DNA of 64,000 nucleotides, from contig NC_016458.1 of assembly GCF_000226115.1 (NCBI RefSeq), positions 4,188,001-4,252,000 on the forward strand, given 5' to 3'. The position numbers and the translations under genes were made by a program. The notes beneath the pieces are model-generated. The model worked only from the letters and a program-made list of their open reading frames with translations. It was not told the origin of the DNA and ran no database searches. This document shows positions 31,638-41,333 of the stretch, piece by piece. How positions within the stretch are numbered: the first letter of the stretch is position 1; every line of letters begins with the position of its first letter. This stretch comes from Thermothielavioides terrestris NRRL 8126 (lineage: Eukaryota; Ascomycota; Sordariomycetes; Sordariales; Chaetomiaceae).

Positions 31638-32277
31638 TTAGTTAATACCCGTGCTTCCAAACCCACCAGCGCCCCGCACGCTCGCTTCCAGCTCCTGCAC
31701 CTCGACCACCTCGGGCGTGTAGATCCTCTCGATCACCAGCTGGGCAATCCGGTCGCCCTCCTTGACCTCAAAGTCCGCTTCGCCGTGGTTGAACAGCAGC
31801 ACCTTGACCGGACCCCGGTAATCCGCGTCGATGACGCCGGCGCCCGTGTCAATGAAGTGCTTCGCCGCAAGGCCGGAGCGGGGCGCGATGCGGCCGTCTG
31901 CGCACGGTTTCAAGTTAGCGCGGAGTTTATGTGTGAGTAAGAGAATCGGACGCGATTAGTGAGGACTCACAAGTCCCCGCCGGCACAGCCATGCTGATGT
32001 CCGTCTCGACCAGCGCCTTGCCCCGCGCGGGGATGGTCGTGTCCTGCGAGGCGTACAGGTCGTAGCCTGCCGCGAAAGCGCTGCCGCGCGTCGGGAGGCG
32101 GGCTTTGTCCGAGAGCTTCTTGATGAGGAGCGGGGGCGGCGGAAGCTCCTGCTGCTGTGCCTTGGCGGCCGTGCCGTCGGAGGAAGCCATGGTTTCGCTG
32201 CCGGTCTTGATGCGCTTTGCCGGGGGCGAGGTCGGAACAATGGGCTCGTTGCGAGCGCTGCTAGTCTCCACGGTCAT
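31638..32277 (-). CDS. DUT1: dUTP pyrophosphatase (dUTPase)
   Basis: Two exons, 32277-31971 and 31897-31638, give 188 aa. All five trimeric dUTPase motifs are present: [18 protein letters not shown] (split near the intron); [35 protein letters not shown]. The enzyme hydrolyses dUTP to dUMP and PPi, keeping uracil out of DNA. The chosen ATG 32277 gives [13 protein letters not shown] frame continues upstream without ATG and could join a further exon (see findings), so the N-terminus is open. PCNA, another S-phase gene, lies 2.5 kb away but is not co-directional. Confidence 0.93.
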
Positions 32278-32828
32278 AGTTCTGACTTGGGGACGTACGT
32301 CGCCTCGATTGTGACTGTGACCGTGGTTGTTGCGCAGAGAGTGTCTGGAGCTTGTCCTTGTTGGTCCGAAAGTCGAGCGCTGCAACGCGAGGACGCGACG
32401 CGTAAAGTGGTTGCACGCGACAGAGGTATTGAACCCCACTCACCGGCGCTCCAATTGGCCAATTGCTCGGTTCCTGGGCCATTGCTGCTTACACAGTACA
32501 GTACACCACTCCCGTGCAAGCTCTGGAAGCTCCGAACACAGGAGTAAGTTTCTCACAGGTTGCAAGCAACCAGTTGCGCCGTCGGTTATCTGCTCAACCC
32601 GACTCCATTTGAATCGGTCTGCAGCAATAGCTTGCATGCCACCCACGAATAAAAGCTGCCATGGAAAGTTGGAGCCTATCCAAAGTGGACACTGAAGGAC
32701 TACCTACTTACTAGAACAACGCCCCAGGCTTGTTGGGAGTGGGACGGGTTGATGGCCAGGGATTGCATGATTGCCTGCATGGTGCAACAGCAAAGCAATG
32801 CCGCGCGCCTTCTGGGGCCCTATCCTAG
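32278..32828. other. Upstream region of dUTPase and 3' flank of coiled-coil gene
   Basis: About 550 bp. It contains a good minus-strand donor (GTGAGT at 32440-32435 region) and an acceptor at about 32383, which could bound a 5'-UTR intron or an alternative first exon of dUTPase. Confidence 0.4.
32398..32403. promoter_or_regulatory. Possible MCB (ACGCGT) element upstream of dUTPase
   Basis: The palindrome ACGCGT lies 121 bp upstream of the dUTPase ATG, beside a second CGCG. MBF-type factors bind this site at S-phase genes in yeasts. It lies within the possible 5' intron, which weakens the call. Confidence 0.3.
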
Positions 32829-33872
32829 CTAGTCATCCAAATCCCGTCCAAAGTCGACAAGGCGGAGCCTCCGCGCGTCGTTGGGGTGGAACATTGCGAC
32901 CTTGGATCGGACAAGAAACCTGGCTGCCGCGGATTCTCTCGGTATCTCCACGTAGGTTGCCGAGTTGTCGCCCCCTGCTTCCACCAACTTGTTCATGAGC
33001 TGCTCGATAAGGTCGCGCATCTCCGCACTTGCAGCCAAGGCCTCATCCGCGCCGCGTTTCCTCTTGTGAGCTTGGCCCTGCTCATCCTGAGGGCCCCAGA
33101 TGTCATCGATCCTTCTCTGTCGCCTGTCCAGGTCCGGTTGGCTCGTGGCCTTCTTGAGCTTGCCATGCGCGTTGAATCCGGCGCTCAGATCGTCCGGGTC
33201 GATCTCCATCAGCTCCCCAACCACTGGGCCGCCCAGTTCCTCCGCTGCCAGCATCGCACCGAGATGCTCGCCAATGAACCAATCCAGCTGTTTCATGAGG
33301 CTAGACGTTTTCTTGGCCCACTCGTCTTTTTGCCGTTTCAGCTCGGCGATGCGTTCCCTGGCGACCTGGTCCTCGGACTTGGCCTGGAGGCTCTCAAGAC
33401 CTTCGCGCAGCGATCTGATGCGCATTTGCAGGGCAGCCTCCAAGGCTTGTTGGTCGGCCAGGTTGGCCCGTTCGGCCTCTATCTTCCGCTCAACATGCTC
33501 CAGGGCCGCTGCTTGTGAGTCGGCATACCGGTCAGTCTCTGTGATGGTCTGTTGCGCCCGCCGCATGGCTAGCAGTGCTGGCAAGACGGATCCCGGTGTC
33601 GGCAGGAGCGGCTCCGCCTCAGCCATGCTCTGGTAAGCCTTGGCCATGATCTCGAGCGAGTCTTTTGCCGAAAATCGGGCATCAGTAGCGGCGGCAGACG
33701 TCCTCAACTGTTGGCGGACTTAGCAAAGTAGGGACCTACACAAGTAGCAGGCCCTGAAACGTACCTGATGCACAGCATCCTCCAGCTGGCTTTCCAGCCT
33801 CTTGAGCTCCTGGAAAGTGCGCTCCAGCGCAGCCTCGTAAGAGCCATTGGTGCGATCACGGACGCCTTCCAT
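32829..33872 (-). CDS. Coiled-coil protein, possibly a CENP-K/Sim4-like kinetochore subunit
   Basis: Two exons, 33872-33765 and 33707-32829, give 328 aa. The first exon gives MEGVRDRTNGSYEAALERTF and joins in phase 0. Long heptad-like helices run from ~10 to ~35 and from ~90 to ~180 (EHVERKIEAERANLADQQAL, RIAELKRQKDEWAKKTSSLM). A conserved-looking block follows: WFIGEHLGAMLAAEELGGPV. A basic bipartite-like signal (HKRKRG) and a short C-terminal globular part (ATYVEIPRESAAARFLVRSK) end the protein. I recall the AAEELGGPVVG block from fungal CENP-K/Sim4-type proteins, but this is memory rather than proof. The gene itself is well supported; the function is not. Confidence 0.72.
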
Positions 33873-34018
33873 GGTCAAACAACGCGCTGCAAGCAGTGAG
33901 CAACGACTCGAGACCGCTGTGTCGGTGCCAGAGGCTGTCTGCTACACCTAGCTCACAGTTCGCAGAGATGTACGGATACAGCTCTCCACAGTGAATGGTC
34001 AAGCCAAGGAAGCTCGAT

Positions 34019-34417
34019 GTTTAGGCGGTCGTCGTTAAAGAGGTCCCGCCAAGACTAATTTCGGAACCTACCGCTTACAAGTATTTACAAATCGCCAAGG
34101 CCACGACGACTTCGAGCAACATCGACAACGAAGAATCGCAAAGACTCGTAGCAACAACTTCGCAAAACCTCAACCAAATCGAAAGAAAAGAAAACGAAGT
34201 TAACCCACACCCTAACCTTGACCCGCACCCTAACCTTAACTAGAATCCTAACCAGCGGGGGGCTGGCGCCACCCCCCGTGCCCTTGGCGAACTAACCCTT
34301 GGCGATAGAGCAAACGCCTTGGCGATCGGGGTTGCGTAAAAACGTTGTAAAAATATTGCCGACAATTGGCCGAAATTAGTCTTGGCGGGACCTCTTTAAC
34401 GTCTACCGTTTAGGCGG
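34019..34417. mobile_element. Non-autonomous TIR transposon, copy 1 (379 bp plus 10-bp direct repeats)
   Basis: Inverted repeats begin TTAAAGAGGTCCCGCCAAGA at 34035 and end with its exact complement at 34399; the perfect match runs 30 bp to TTTCGG. Direct repeats GTTTAGGCGG at 34019-34028 and 34408-34417 flank it and are read as the target-site duplication. Between each direct repeat and the perfect TIR lie 7-9 bp that are themselves imperfect inverted repeats. Subterminal CGCCAAGG/CCTTGGCG repeats lie inside each end. It has no coding capacity. Two CCCTAAC-like motifs lie in the middle. A duplication of 8-10 bp suggests a Mutator- or hAT-like transposase in trans. Confidence 0.85.
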
Positions 34418-34435
34418 GTTTGTTTGCTTGGTCCA

Positions 34436-34878
34436 CTCCCGGCAGGGTTATGGCTAAAGAGGTCCCGCCAAGACTAATTTCGGAGACTACCGCTTACAAG
34501 TATTTACAAATCGCCAAGGGGTGAGCGGGGCCTCGACGACTTCGAGCAACATCAACAACGACAATCGTAAAGACTCGTCGCAACAACTTCACCAAACCTC
34601 AACCAAACCTCAACCAAATCGAAAAAAAAGAAAACGAGGATAACCCGCACCCTAACCATAACCCGTATCCTAACCTTAACCTAAACCCTAACTAGCGGGG
34701 GGCTAGCGCCGCCCCCCGTACCCCCGGCGAACTAACCGCTTGGCGATAGTGCAAACGCCTTGGCGATAGTGCAAACGCCTTGGCGATCGGGGCTGCGTAA
34801 TAACGTTGTAAAAACATTGCCGACAATTGGCCGAAATTAGTCTTGGCGGGACCTCTTTAGCCATCAGCCTCCCGGCAG
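34436..34878. mobile_element. Non-autonomous TIR transposon, copy 2 (423 bp plus 10-bp direct repeats)
   Basis: This is a second member of the same family, in the same orientation, 18 bp beyond copy 1's right direct repeat. The TIR starts TAAAGAGGTCCCGCC at 34455 and ends with its complement at 34859. Flanking direct repeats are CTCCCGGCAG at 34436-34445 and 34869-34878, different from copy 1, so each copy inserted independently. Copy 2 is longer mainly through a second 20-bp unit (34741-34760 and 34761-34780) and an 11-bp AACCTCAACCA repeat near 34594-34615. It has no open frame of note. Confidence 0.85.
34741..34780. repeat. 20-bp tandem duplication inside copy 2
   Basis: Two exact 20-bp units beginning TGGCGATAGTG follow directly on one another; copy 1 has only one related unit. 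It accounts for about half the length difference between the copies. Confidence 0.9.
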
Positions 34879-36250
34879 CTGGGAAACCAGGGCCAGTGCC
34901 ACCAGCCCAAACTGAAAACGTCACACTGTGTAAGCTAAACGCGATGCAAATTCCAGGATTGAACCGACGCAGTATTTCAAAAGAGGGGAAATATTGAAAT
35001 TCTCAGCGGACATTCTCGTGATACGAACACGGCAGTTGTGCTGCATGGCTGAGGAAACGATTGGGCTATGCGCTCTGCTGCGTGTGTGTCGCACAAACAG
35101 GTGTAACGGGAATAAGACACTGTGTTGGTAACGATGGTGTCATGCAGTTACAATGCAATGGGACTAACGGTAACGTTAGGACGGCCGGCTACTGCGCTAA
35201 CGTTGGCTGTGGCAGAAATTGCCCCGTTACATTGGCTGCCAGGTCCGTGGTCCGTGCTCGGCCCCAGGTTCAATCAACCAGGCTGCAGCGCGCTCAGATT
35301 TCTCGCCGGTTTCATCGACTTCTCCCTCCCCAGCTTCCTGACCACCTTCGAGACAGGTCCTTTTCATCGAGTCCGTCCGCTCGATTCGGCTGTCGCGATC
35401 TTCCCAATTACGCTGCACATCGATCTCCCGCGCCTGCTGTGTACCTGCGTTCGGGTTATCTCCGGAGATCCGCCGCCGTTTCATTTCGTCGGTTTGAGGA
35501 TTCGCCACCGCGACAGAAGCCCCCAGTCGTCCCCTCGATTTCGCACTGCGATCATCTTCCTCAGTCTCCTCCTACCATCGCGACAAACATTGCCTTTCGA
35601 CCGACCGAAGAGCTGGTTGTTTATCGGCGGAGGTTACCACGGCGCGATTAGGCAGTTTGGCAACCAAATCACGCCGGATTTGCCAGTTTGACAGGCATAG
35701 GTTTTGGTTCCCTGCGTCTTCCCCGAAAACAACTGCCTCCATTTATCAAGCGCTTCCTCCCTCTCAATCCACCTCCGCGCTTCTCGGCCGCTACATTTGC
35801 AGCTTCACACAATTCATCGCCCGGCACAACCACCTCGTCCTCTCTCACTTCCCTCCTTTGTCTGGTCAGCATTCACCTCTCGCCTCTGCCGTCTCTCCCT
35901 CGACAAGTCACCGTCCCTGCCGCTCTACATCTGCTGCGCAGCACGTCCGCTGGGGATTTGGGCTTTCTCCGTCACTGCACGCCTGAAATTGCAGCCTTTC
36001 CGTGCCTTCGCCCTCCCTCCCCCGCTCTTCGCGCGAGGCTACCACTTCCTCGGCCCGCCCAAAAGTCAGGCCTCACGTCCGACTCCGTCAAGTCCACGCA
36101 CCCTAGCCCGACCCAGTCACTACACCAGCACGTTTTCCTTCGAAAACCCCCAAGGTGTAGATAACTGCGATACTTCAATTGAGAACATCGAGAGTTCCGA
36201 CCGAACGCACTACCTTTCGAGCCGTGAAGAACCCCCGAAATCAACTCGAC
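34879..36250. other. Promoter and probable long pyrimidine-rich leader of the KH-protein gene
   Basis: About 1.4 kb. From about 35280 the plus strand is strongly C/T-rich (TCCCTC, CTTCCT, CGCCTCTG runs), as seen in long fungal 5' leaders. Several frames are open here (for example 35704-36285) but they overlap in all phases and show no family motif. The transcription start cannot be placed. Confidence 0.45.
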
Positions 36251-37824
36251 ATGTCCGCCTCCCCCCAGCCGACACAGTCCGCTAAGCGGCCTCTCGAAGA
36301 GACTTCCTCGCCTTCCGTCGCTGACCAGCCCGAGGCCAAGCGACCGGCGCTCGACAAGGTTATCAAGGACGAGGAAGAAATCCAGCAGCCGATCGCCGCA
36401 AGCACCGGCCAGGCCGCTACTACCGCTCAAGTTCAGGCTTCAGAAGCGAACGGGGCGGCAAAGACGAACGGGGAGAAATCCGAGGTCAAGGATGCCCAGG
36501 GCGACACTGTGGTTCCGGACGCTCCCGAGACCAAGCCTATCGCCAGCACCGCCAGTGGAAGCGCCTCGCAAGGCCAGGCCAACCCTCCGCCGGCGAGCCA
36601 CGACGAGACTGCCTGGATTCACATTCGCGCTGTGATCTCCAGCCCGGAAGCTGCCACCGTCATTGGGAAAGGGGGTGAGAATGTATCCAAGATCAGGCAG
36701 ATGTCCGGCGCCAAGTGCACGGTTAGCGACTACCAGAAGGGTGCCGTGGAGCGCATCCTTACTGTGAGCGGTATCGTCGATGCAGTGGCAAAGGTATGGC
36801 CGTCCTGTTTCTGCCCCGTTGTGAGCCCACATGAGCTGACTCCTTGTGCAGGCCTTCGGTTTGATCATTAGGACGCTCAACAACGAGCCCTTGAACGAGC
36901 CCTCGAACCAGCACTCGAAAACTTATCCGCTCCGCCTTCTCATCCCGCACATTCTGATCGGTTCCATCATTGGCAAGGGCGGCGCCCGCATCAAGGAGAT
37001 CCAGGAAGCGTCCGGCGCCCGCCTCAACGCGTCCGACTCTTGCCTCCCGTTGTCCACGGAGCGCTCGCTTGTCGTGATGGGCGTGGCCGATGCCGTCCAC
37101 ATTGCGACCTACTATGTTGGCAGCACGCTCCTCGAGCAGCTCAATGAGCGTTTTGGTGGACCGGCAGCCTCCGCCTATGCGACTCGCAGCGGCGGCCCAG
37201 CCGGCACGGTGCCGGGCGGGATGCAGGTGGTTCCGTACAATCCCCAGCCTGCTGGCGGCAACTACGGCAACCGGGATAACTACTACCGCGGTCGCCAGGA
37301 CCCGAGAGCCTATCATATGCCGCCGCAGTCCTATGCGCCGCCGTACGGCCATCCTCATCCGGCAATCCCGAACCCCGCTGTCCCAATGCCCTACGGAGCA
37401 CACGCCGCAGGCGGCTATGGTGCTGGCCCCCACGTCCCGGTTCACCATGCCGGCCCAGCCGGGCCGCATGGTCATGCTGGTCCCCATGGCCAGCCGATGC
37501 CCGGCGGCGCAGGCATGCCCGGAGCCCCTCTCACCCAGCAGATCTACATCCCCAACGACATGGTTGGGGCTATCATCGGAAAGGGTGGCCAGAAGATCAA
37601 CGAGATTCGTCAGATCAGTGGCAGCGTCATTAAGATTAATGAACCACAGGATAACAGCAACGAGCGTCTCGTCACGATCACTGGCACCGAGGAGTGCAAT
37701 CGGATAGCGCTCTACATGCTCTACTCTCGGCTTGGTAAGCTTGGGGAGCGAGGCAGCAACCCCATCCAAAGCCAACAGCACTAATACAATGTCACGAACA
37801 GAAAGCGAGAAACACCGAATTTAG
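36251..37824 (+). CDS. Triple KH-domain RNA-binding protein (Pbp2/Rnc1-like)
   Basis: Three exons (36251-36793, 36852-37734, 37802-37824) give 482 aa. The acidic/Ala-rich N-terminus (~1-118) is followed by KH1 with TVIGKGGENVSKIRQ near 137, KH2 with GSIIGKGGARIKEIQEASGA near 222 and KH3 with GAIIGKGGQKINEIRQISG near 425. All three GxxG loops are intact. The linker between KH2 and KH3 is rich in Gly/Pro/His/Tyr with RGG-like NYYRGRQD. The last exon is only 23 bp: YSRLE/SEKHRI ends the protein; reading through the intron instead gives an atypical tail. Yeast Pbp2/Hek2 and fission yeast Rnc1 bind mRNAs and control their stability and localisation; the role here is inferred. Confidence 0.9.
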
Positions 37825-38819
37825 TCTTGCCCCCTCCCTCGGTCTCGATATCCTGTCTCCGTATTCTCGTATCTTTCCTGGGCTTTGACGGCGTTGGGTG
37901 GTCAAGGGGGGTGGAGGTGGAAAACAAACGGTATCTCCGATATTCTCTGCTCAAGTCAGGTCGTGAGCGGTTCTTCCCCGGGTCATAGCATCAATCTCAG
38001 GAGACCTCTTAATCAATTGCTTTCACTCCTGCACCTACCTATGCCCTCGTCCTTGCACATTGAACCGTTTTGCCGTTCCCTCGTGATCGTCTGCTGCCTC
38101 TTCCTGCCCTGACCAGCACCGGTTCGATCTTGCTTTGATCTCCAAATTGACGCTACAACTACTAAATGCTCTTACCGCCCGCCAAGTCTCTCCGGCCTCG
38201 CCGCTCGGTGACTGCGGACGCCTCCTTCTCACCCGCCATCCCCTCTCCCGCCCGACTCCCTAGCGAATCCGTGACGACTGGCAAACCCTCAGTCGCGTCG
38301 TTGTCGCCAGTATTGTTATCTGGTCGCTAATGGCGGTAGTCTTCCAGGTACAGGTCAACAAGGACTAATGCGTCTTAGGAACCAACGCCACTCATTCAGT
38401 GTGTTCGGGATGTCGTGGAGCTGCAAACAGCAAATCAGGCAACTATTCCGTGACGACTTCCAAGTTTGCTAACGTGAACTACAGGCAAATCAAATCAGAC
38501 ATTCCCAGACCCTGAACCAAAAACTTGAGATCCGTGACGACAATAACCCCCTGAGCCTCGGTATTTCGTCATTCACCAGTTGTCATTCTCCCGATGGGTA
38601 TGATCTGGGCAGAGACGTGTTGTGTTGCCCTTTCCCTCGACCCGTTAACCGCACCCAGAACGCCTGCCCAAAAAACAACTAGAACATTGCTCAATTCGTT
38701 TCGTCCATCTCAGTCGGCCTGGCTTGGCCTCGTTTGCTTGCTTCACCGAGCTAATTTCTTTCGCTATGAGGGGGAGCAAGCGACTCCCCCTTTCATATCC
38801 TTTTGGTGTGTGGTTATGT
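37825..38819. other. Intergenic between converging KH-protein and CON-8-like genes
   Basis: About 1 kb of 3' flanks. No gene is supported; short frames near 37885-38230 are not conserved-looking. Confidence 0.5.
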
Positions 38820-39331
38820 TTACTTAGTGCCACGCACCCAGCTAGATTCCAAGTGGGGACACGGGTTAGCTGGTAGTCGTCTTCTGGAGGAGGTGAAGGT
38901 GTTTGAACGATTTGGGCAGACGAAAGGAATGCTTCGGGGCACAGATAAAGAGACAAGAAAATTGGAGCTCTTACTTGTTCCACATCTGGCCGAAGAAACC
39001 GGGCTGCGGGCGCTGCTCGTTCAGGCTCTGACGGCGGGCGATCGAGACGGGGTCGTCCTTGCGCTTTTGCGCCGTGAGGCCCTCGAAGAGAGTGCGAGAG
39101 GACTGGTTGGCGCCGGGCTGGTTAGTTCGGTCTTGGCTAGCTAGTTGAGCGGAAGGCCCTGTTGCCAGAAACAACAGAGATCATCCGGGAGGGGACTGGG
39201 TGGGGACGAGAAGGAGGAAGCCGTACCCGGCGATAAGGTGGAGCGGTGGCGCTTCCGGTCGAAGTGGCCGACGAGGTCGAGTCCGACCTGCCGGTGCGGT
39301 ACTCGTTTCCCGAGGGTATGTTGTCGGCCAT
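38820..39331 (-). CDS. Small basic protein resembling conidiation-specific CON-8-type proteins
   Basis: Three exons (39331-39227, 39117-38975, 38841-38820) give 89 aa with phases 0 and 2. The N-terminus is Ser/Thr-rich (MADNIPSGNEYRTGR...). A conserved-looking core follows: SSRTLFEGLTAQKRKDD, ARRQSLNEQRPQPGFFGQMW. The 22-bp last exon gives NNWVRGTK, replacing a bare MWNK ending and matching the MW-x-N-(F/W/Y)-x-(R/K)-G ending I recall for this group. There is no signal peptide or membrane segment. Such proteins are abundant in conidia or under stress in several ascomycetes. The family name is tentative; the gene structure is fairly sure. Confidence 0.65.
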
Positions 39332-40651
39332 AGCTGATGTGATTCGGATGGGATGTAGATATGCGGTGATGATGAAGGTCTCGTCTGAAATGGTGATGGT
39401 ATCAGGTCAAACTTCTTGGCAAGGCAGAGTTGAGGATGGGTTCCTTGGGAGGTAAATGCGGAGAGGAGCGGGGTTATATGCGTAGGACAAAGGAGAGAAC
39501 CAGCACTCCTGTGGAAGTCCAGATCTGTCGCCCAAGCCAGGTAGGTACACGTCCGAGCTTCCAAGCTGTATTACTCAGTTCCCCGCATCTACAAGGTTTG
39601 GGGGAGTTGCTTAAGACGGGCAGTCTGGCGAATATCACCATGACTTCACCAATGGAAGCAGGCCGCGCCAAATTGGTTCCAGTGGACCACGTGCTTCTAG
39701 ACCAGAATGATCAGGCGAAGAGCCGACTGACTCAGGCCATCTTTCGTAACAAGAATACTCCGAGTACCTTCCATTAGTCGCCGGAGTTTCCAGCCCAGGT
39801 ATCCCTTGAGATTCACCTCGACCCCGCGCGCATCCTACTCCAGGCGAGCCAGCTCGGGTTGCTGGAGGGAGAGCCTGTCTAGACGCCCGAAGGTCTGGGA
39901 GGACTGGAAAAAAAGGAAAAAGAGACAGAGAAGTCCGAGATGGACGCCAGTTCTTGATATCGTCGACCTGCATGTCGAAGTTGGTCGAAACTCATATCAA
40001 TCCGCGGTGACGTCATCGCAGAAGGAGAGATTCCATGTTGATAAGGCAGCAGCAGCAGCTCGATCAGACCTCCAGTTCGCTGCAATCTTCGAGATATGTT
40101 TCGCTCACCAGTAAGCATGGAAAATACAGCCTCAAATCTAGCGATTTGCTCGATGCTTCCACTTTGACATACCGCGTTCGTCTCGCAGGCTGAACAAGCA
40201 ACTCGTCCATGTGTTCAGTCCCGATTTGGCAGGTGGGGAACACCGTTGCGGACGCCCAGTCTGGCAAGCAGGGCAACTTGCTGCCGTACACCTCCTTAAA
40301 ATGTTGGCTGCGCCTGCTCTGGAACCTGGGCTGTCTTGATTTGCCATTGGTCGAAAGTTGGGAGAAGTGCCCAGCCCAGGTCGCTCAACTTCCAAGACGT
40401 GTGGGCCATGCCTTCGGTCCAGGGCCCTTGCAATGGGTGCGGTTCGACACGGTGTGCTGGCGCCCTCGGCCATAGCTTGAGAAGAAGCTCAGACGGCCGG
40501 GAGCTTGTCATCCAATGGCGTTTAGAACTGCATATACTGCCTGCTCACTCCCGTGAACTTCCTAGTCCAGCGAACGCCAGGCAATGAAGCTGCCATTCAT
40601 CCACCGACGTTTGACAGTTCCGCAGGACTGGAACACGAGAATTGCACCAAG
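39332..40651. other. Intergenic upstream of UCH pseudogene
   Basis: About 1.3 kb, with no intact gene. Fragmented short frames on both strands fit decayed sequence, but I could not assign any to a family. Confidence 0.45.
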
Positions 40652-41333
40652 ATGGGAACCAAGGAGTTCCCCGTCCTTGGTGAGGCCATGCATGGTGCAA
40701 CGGGCCACGCGTCTGTCATTCGCTATCGTGGGCTTACAGGTCAGGAGAAAGCAACCCAGTCGTGATGAACGCCTTGGCCGATAAGCTGGGCCTCGGCGGT
40801 GATCTGAGATTTTACGACGTCTCGTCGCTCGGTGACCCAGCCCTACTTGCCGACATCCCGCACCCAGCGTACGCCTTGTTCGTCATCATCCCTTCTTCAT
40901 TGTGCCTTCAACGGCGCCCAGCGAGGTCCATAATTCATGAAAGCCCCTCTCGAGAAGCTACCGCAACGCCGCCATTCCGGAGGACTCGGAGGCGCGGGCG
41001 CAGATGCTCTTTGACAGCGAGGCGTTCGAGACAGCCCATCAATCCGTTGCTCAACTAGGAGACACCGCGATGCCCACCACTAACAACACCGAATATCACG
41101 CCGAACACTTTGTCGCGTATGTCAAGGCGAATGGTCACCTCTGGGAACTGGAGAGATCACGGCAGGGACCGCTGTATGGAGACTACCTCGGGGAAGACCA
41201 GGACGTCCTGAGTCCGAGGGCACTGGAGCTGGGCCTGAAACGCATCATCAGTCTTCAGGACGGCTCCGCCGAGCAGAATACTCTCTTCAGCTGTACATTG
41301 CTCGCGCTGAAGCAGGACCAAGAGACAACATGC
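40652..41333 (+). pseudogene. Ubiquitin C-terminal hydrolase (UCH, Yuh1/UCHL3 type), disabled
   Basis: The start MGTKEFPVLG (40652-40679) joins across a GT..AG intron (40680-40744) to ESNPVVMNALADKLGL and LRFYDVSSLGDPALLADIPHPAYALFVIIP, the usual UCH N-terminal half. Directly afterwards (near 40893) the sequence jumps, out of frame, to HCAFNGAQRGP. About 60-80 residues with the Gln oxyanion and catalytic Cys (family block QT.GNACGT) are missing. A TAA follows at 40931-40933. A further frame change occurs before RNAAIPEDSEARAQMLFDSEAF. The C-terminal half is still readable: SVAQLGDTAMPTTNN, HAEHFVAYVKANGHLWELE (catalytic His and Asp/Glu region), VLSPRALELGLKRII, then LFSCTLLALK. Deletion, stop and frameshift together make it a pseudogene. 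An intact copy presumably exists elsewhere. Confidence 0.85.

Noticed and set aside
34035..34399. TTAA at both ends of copy 1 suggested a piggyBac-type target duplication
   Set aside because: Copy 2 has CTAA and TTAG at the same positions, which are not direct repeats. The 10-bp direct repeats further out fit both copies.
34940..34980. GGTTCAATCC-like T-arm on the minus strand, possible tRNA
   Set aside because: The flanking bases do not form a T-stem, and no A-box or acceptor stem is found.
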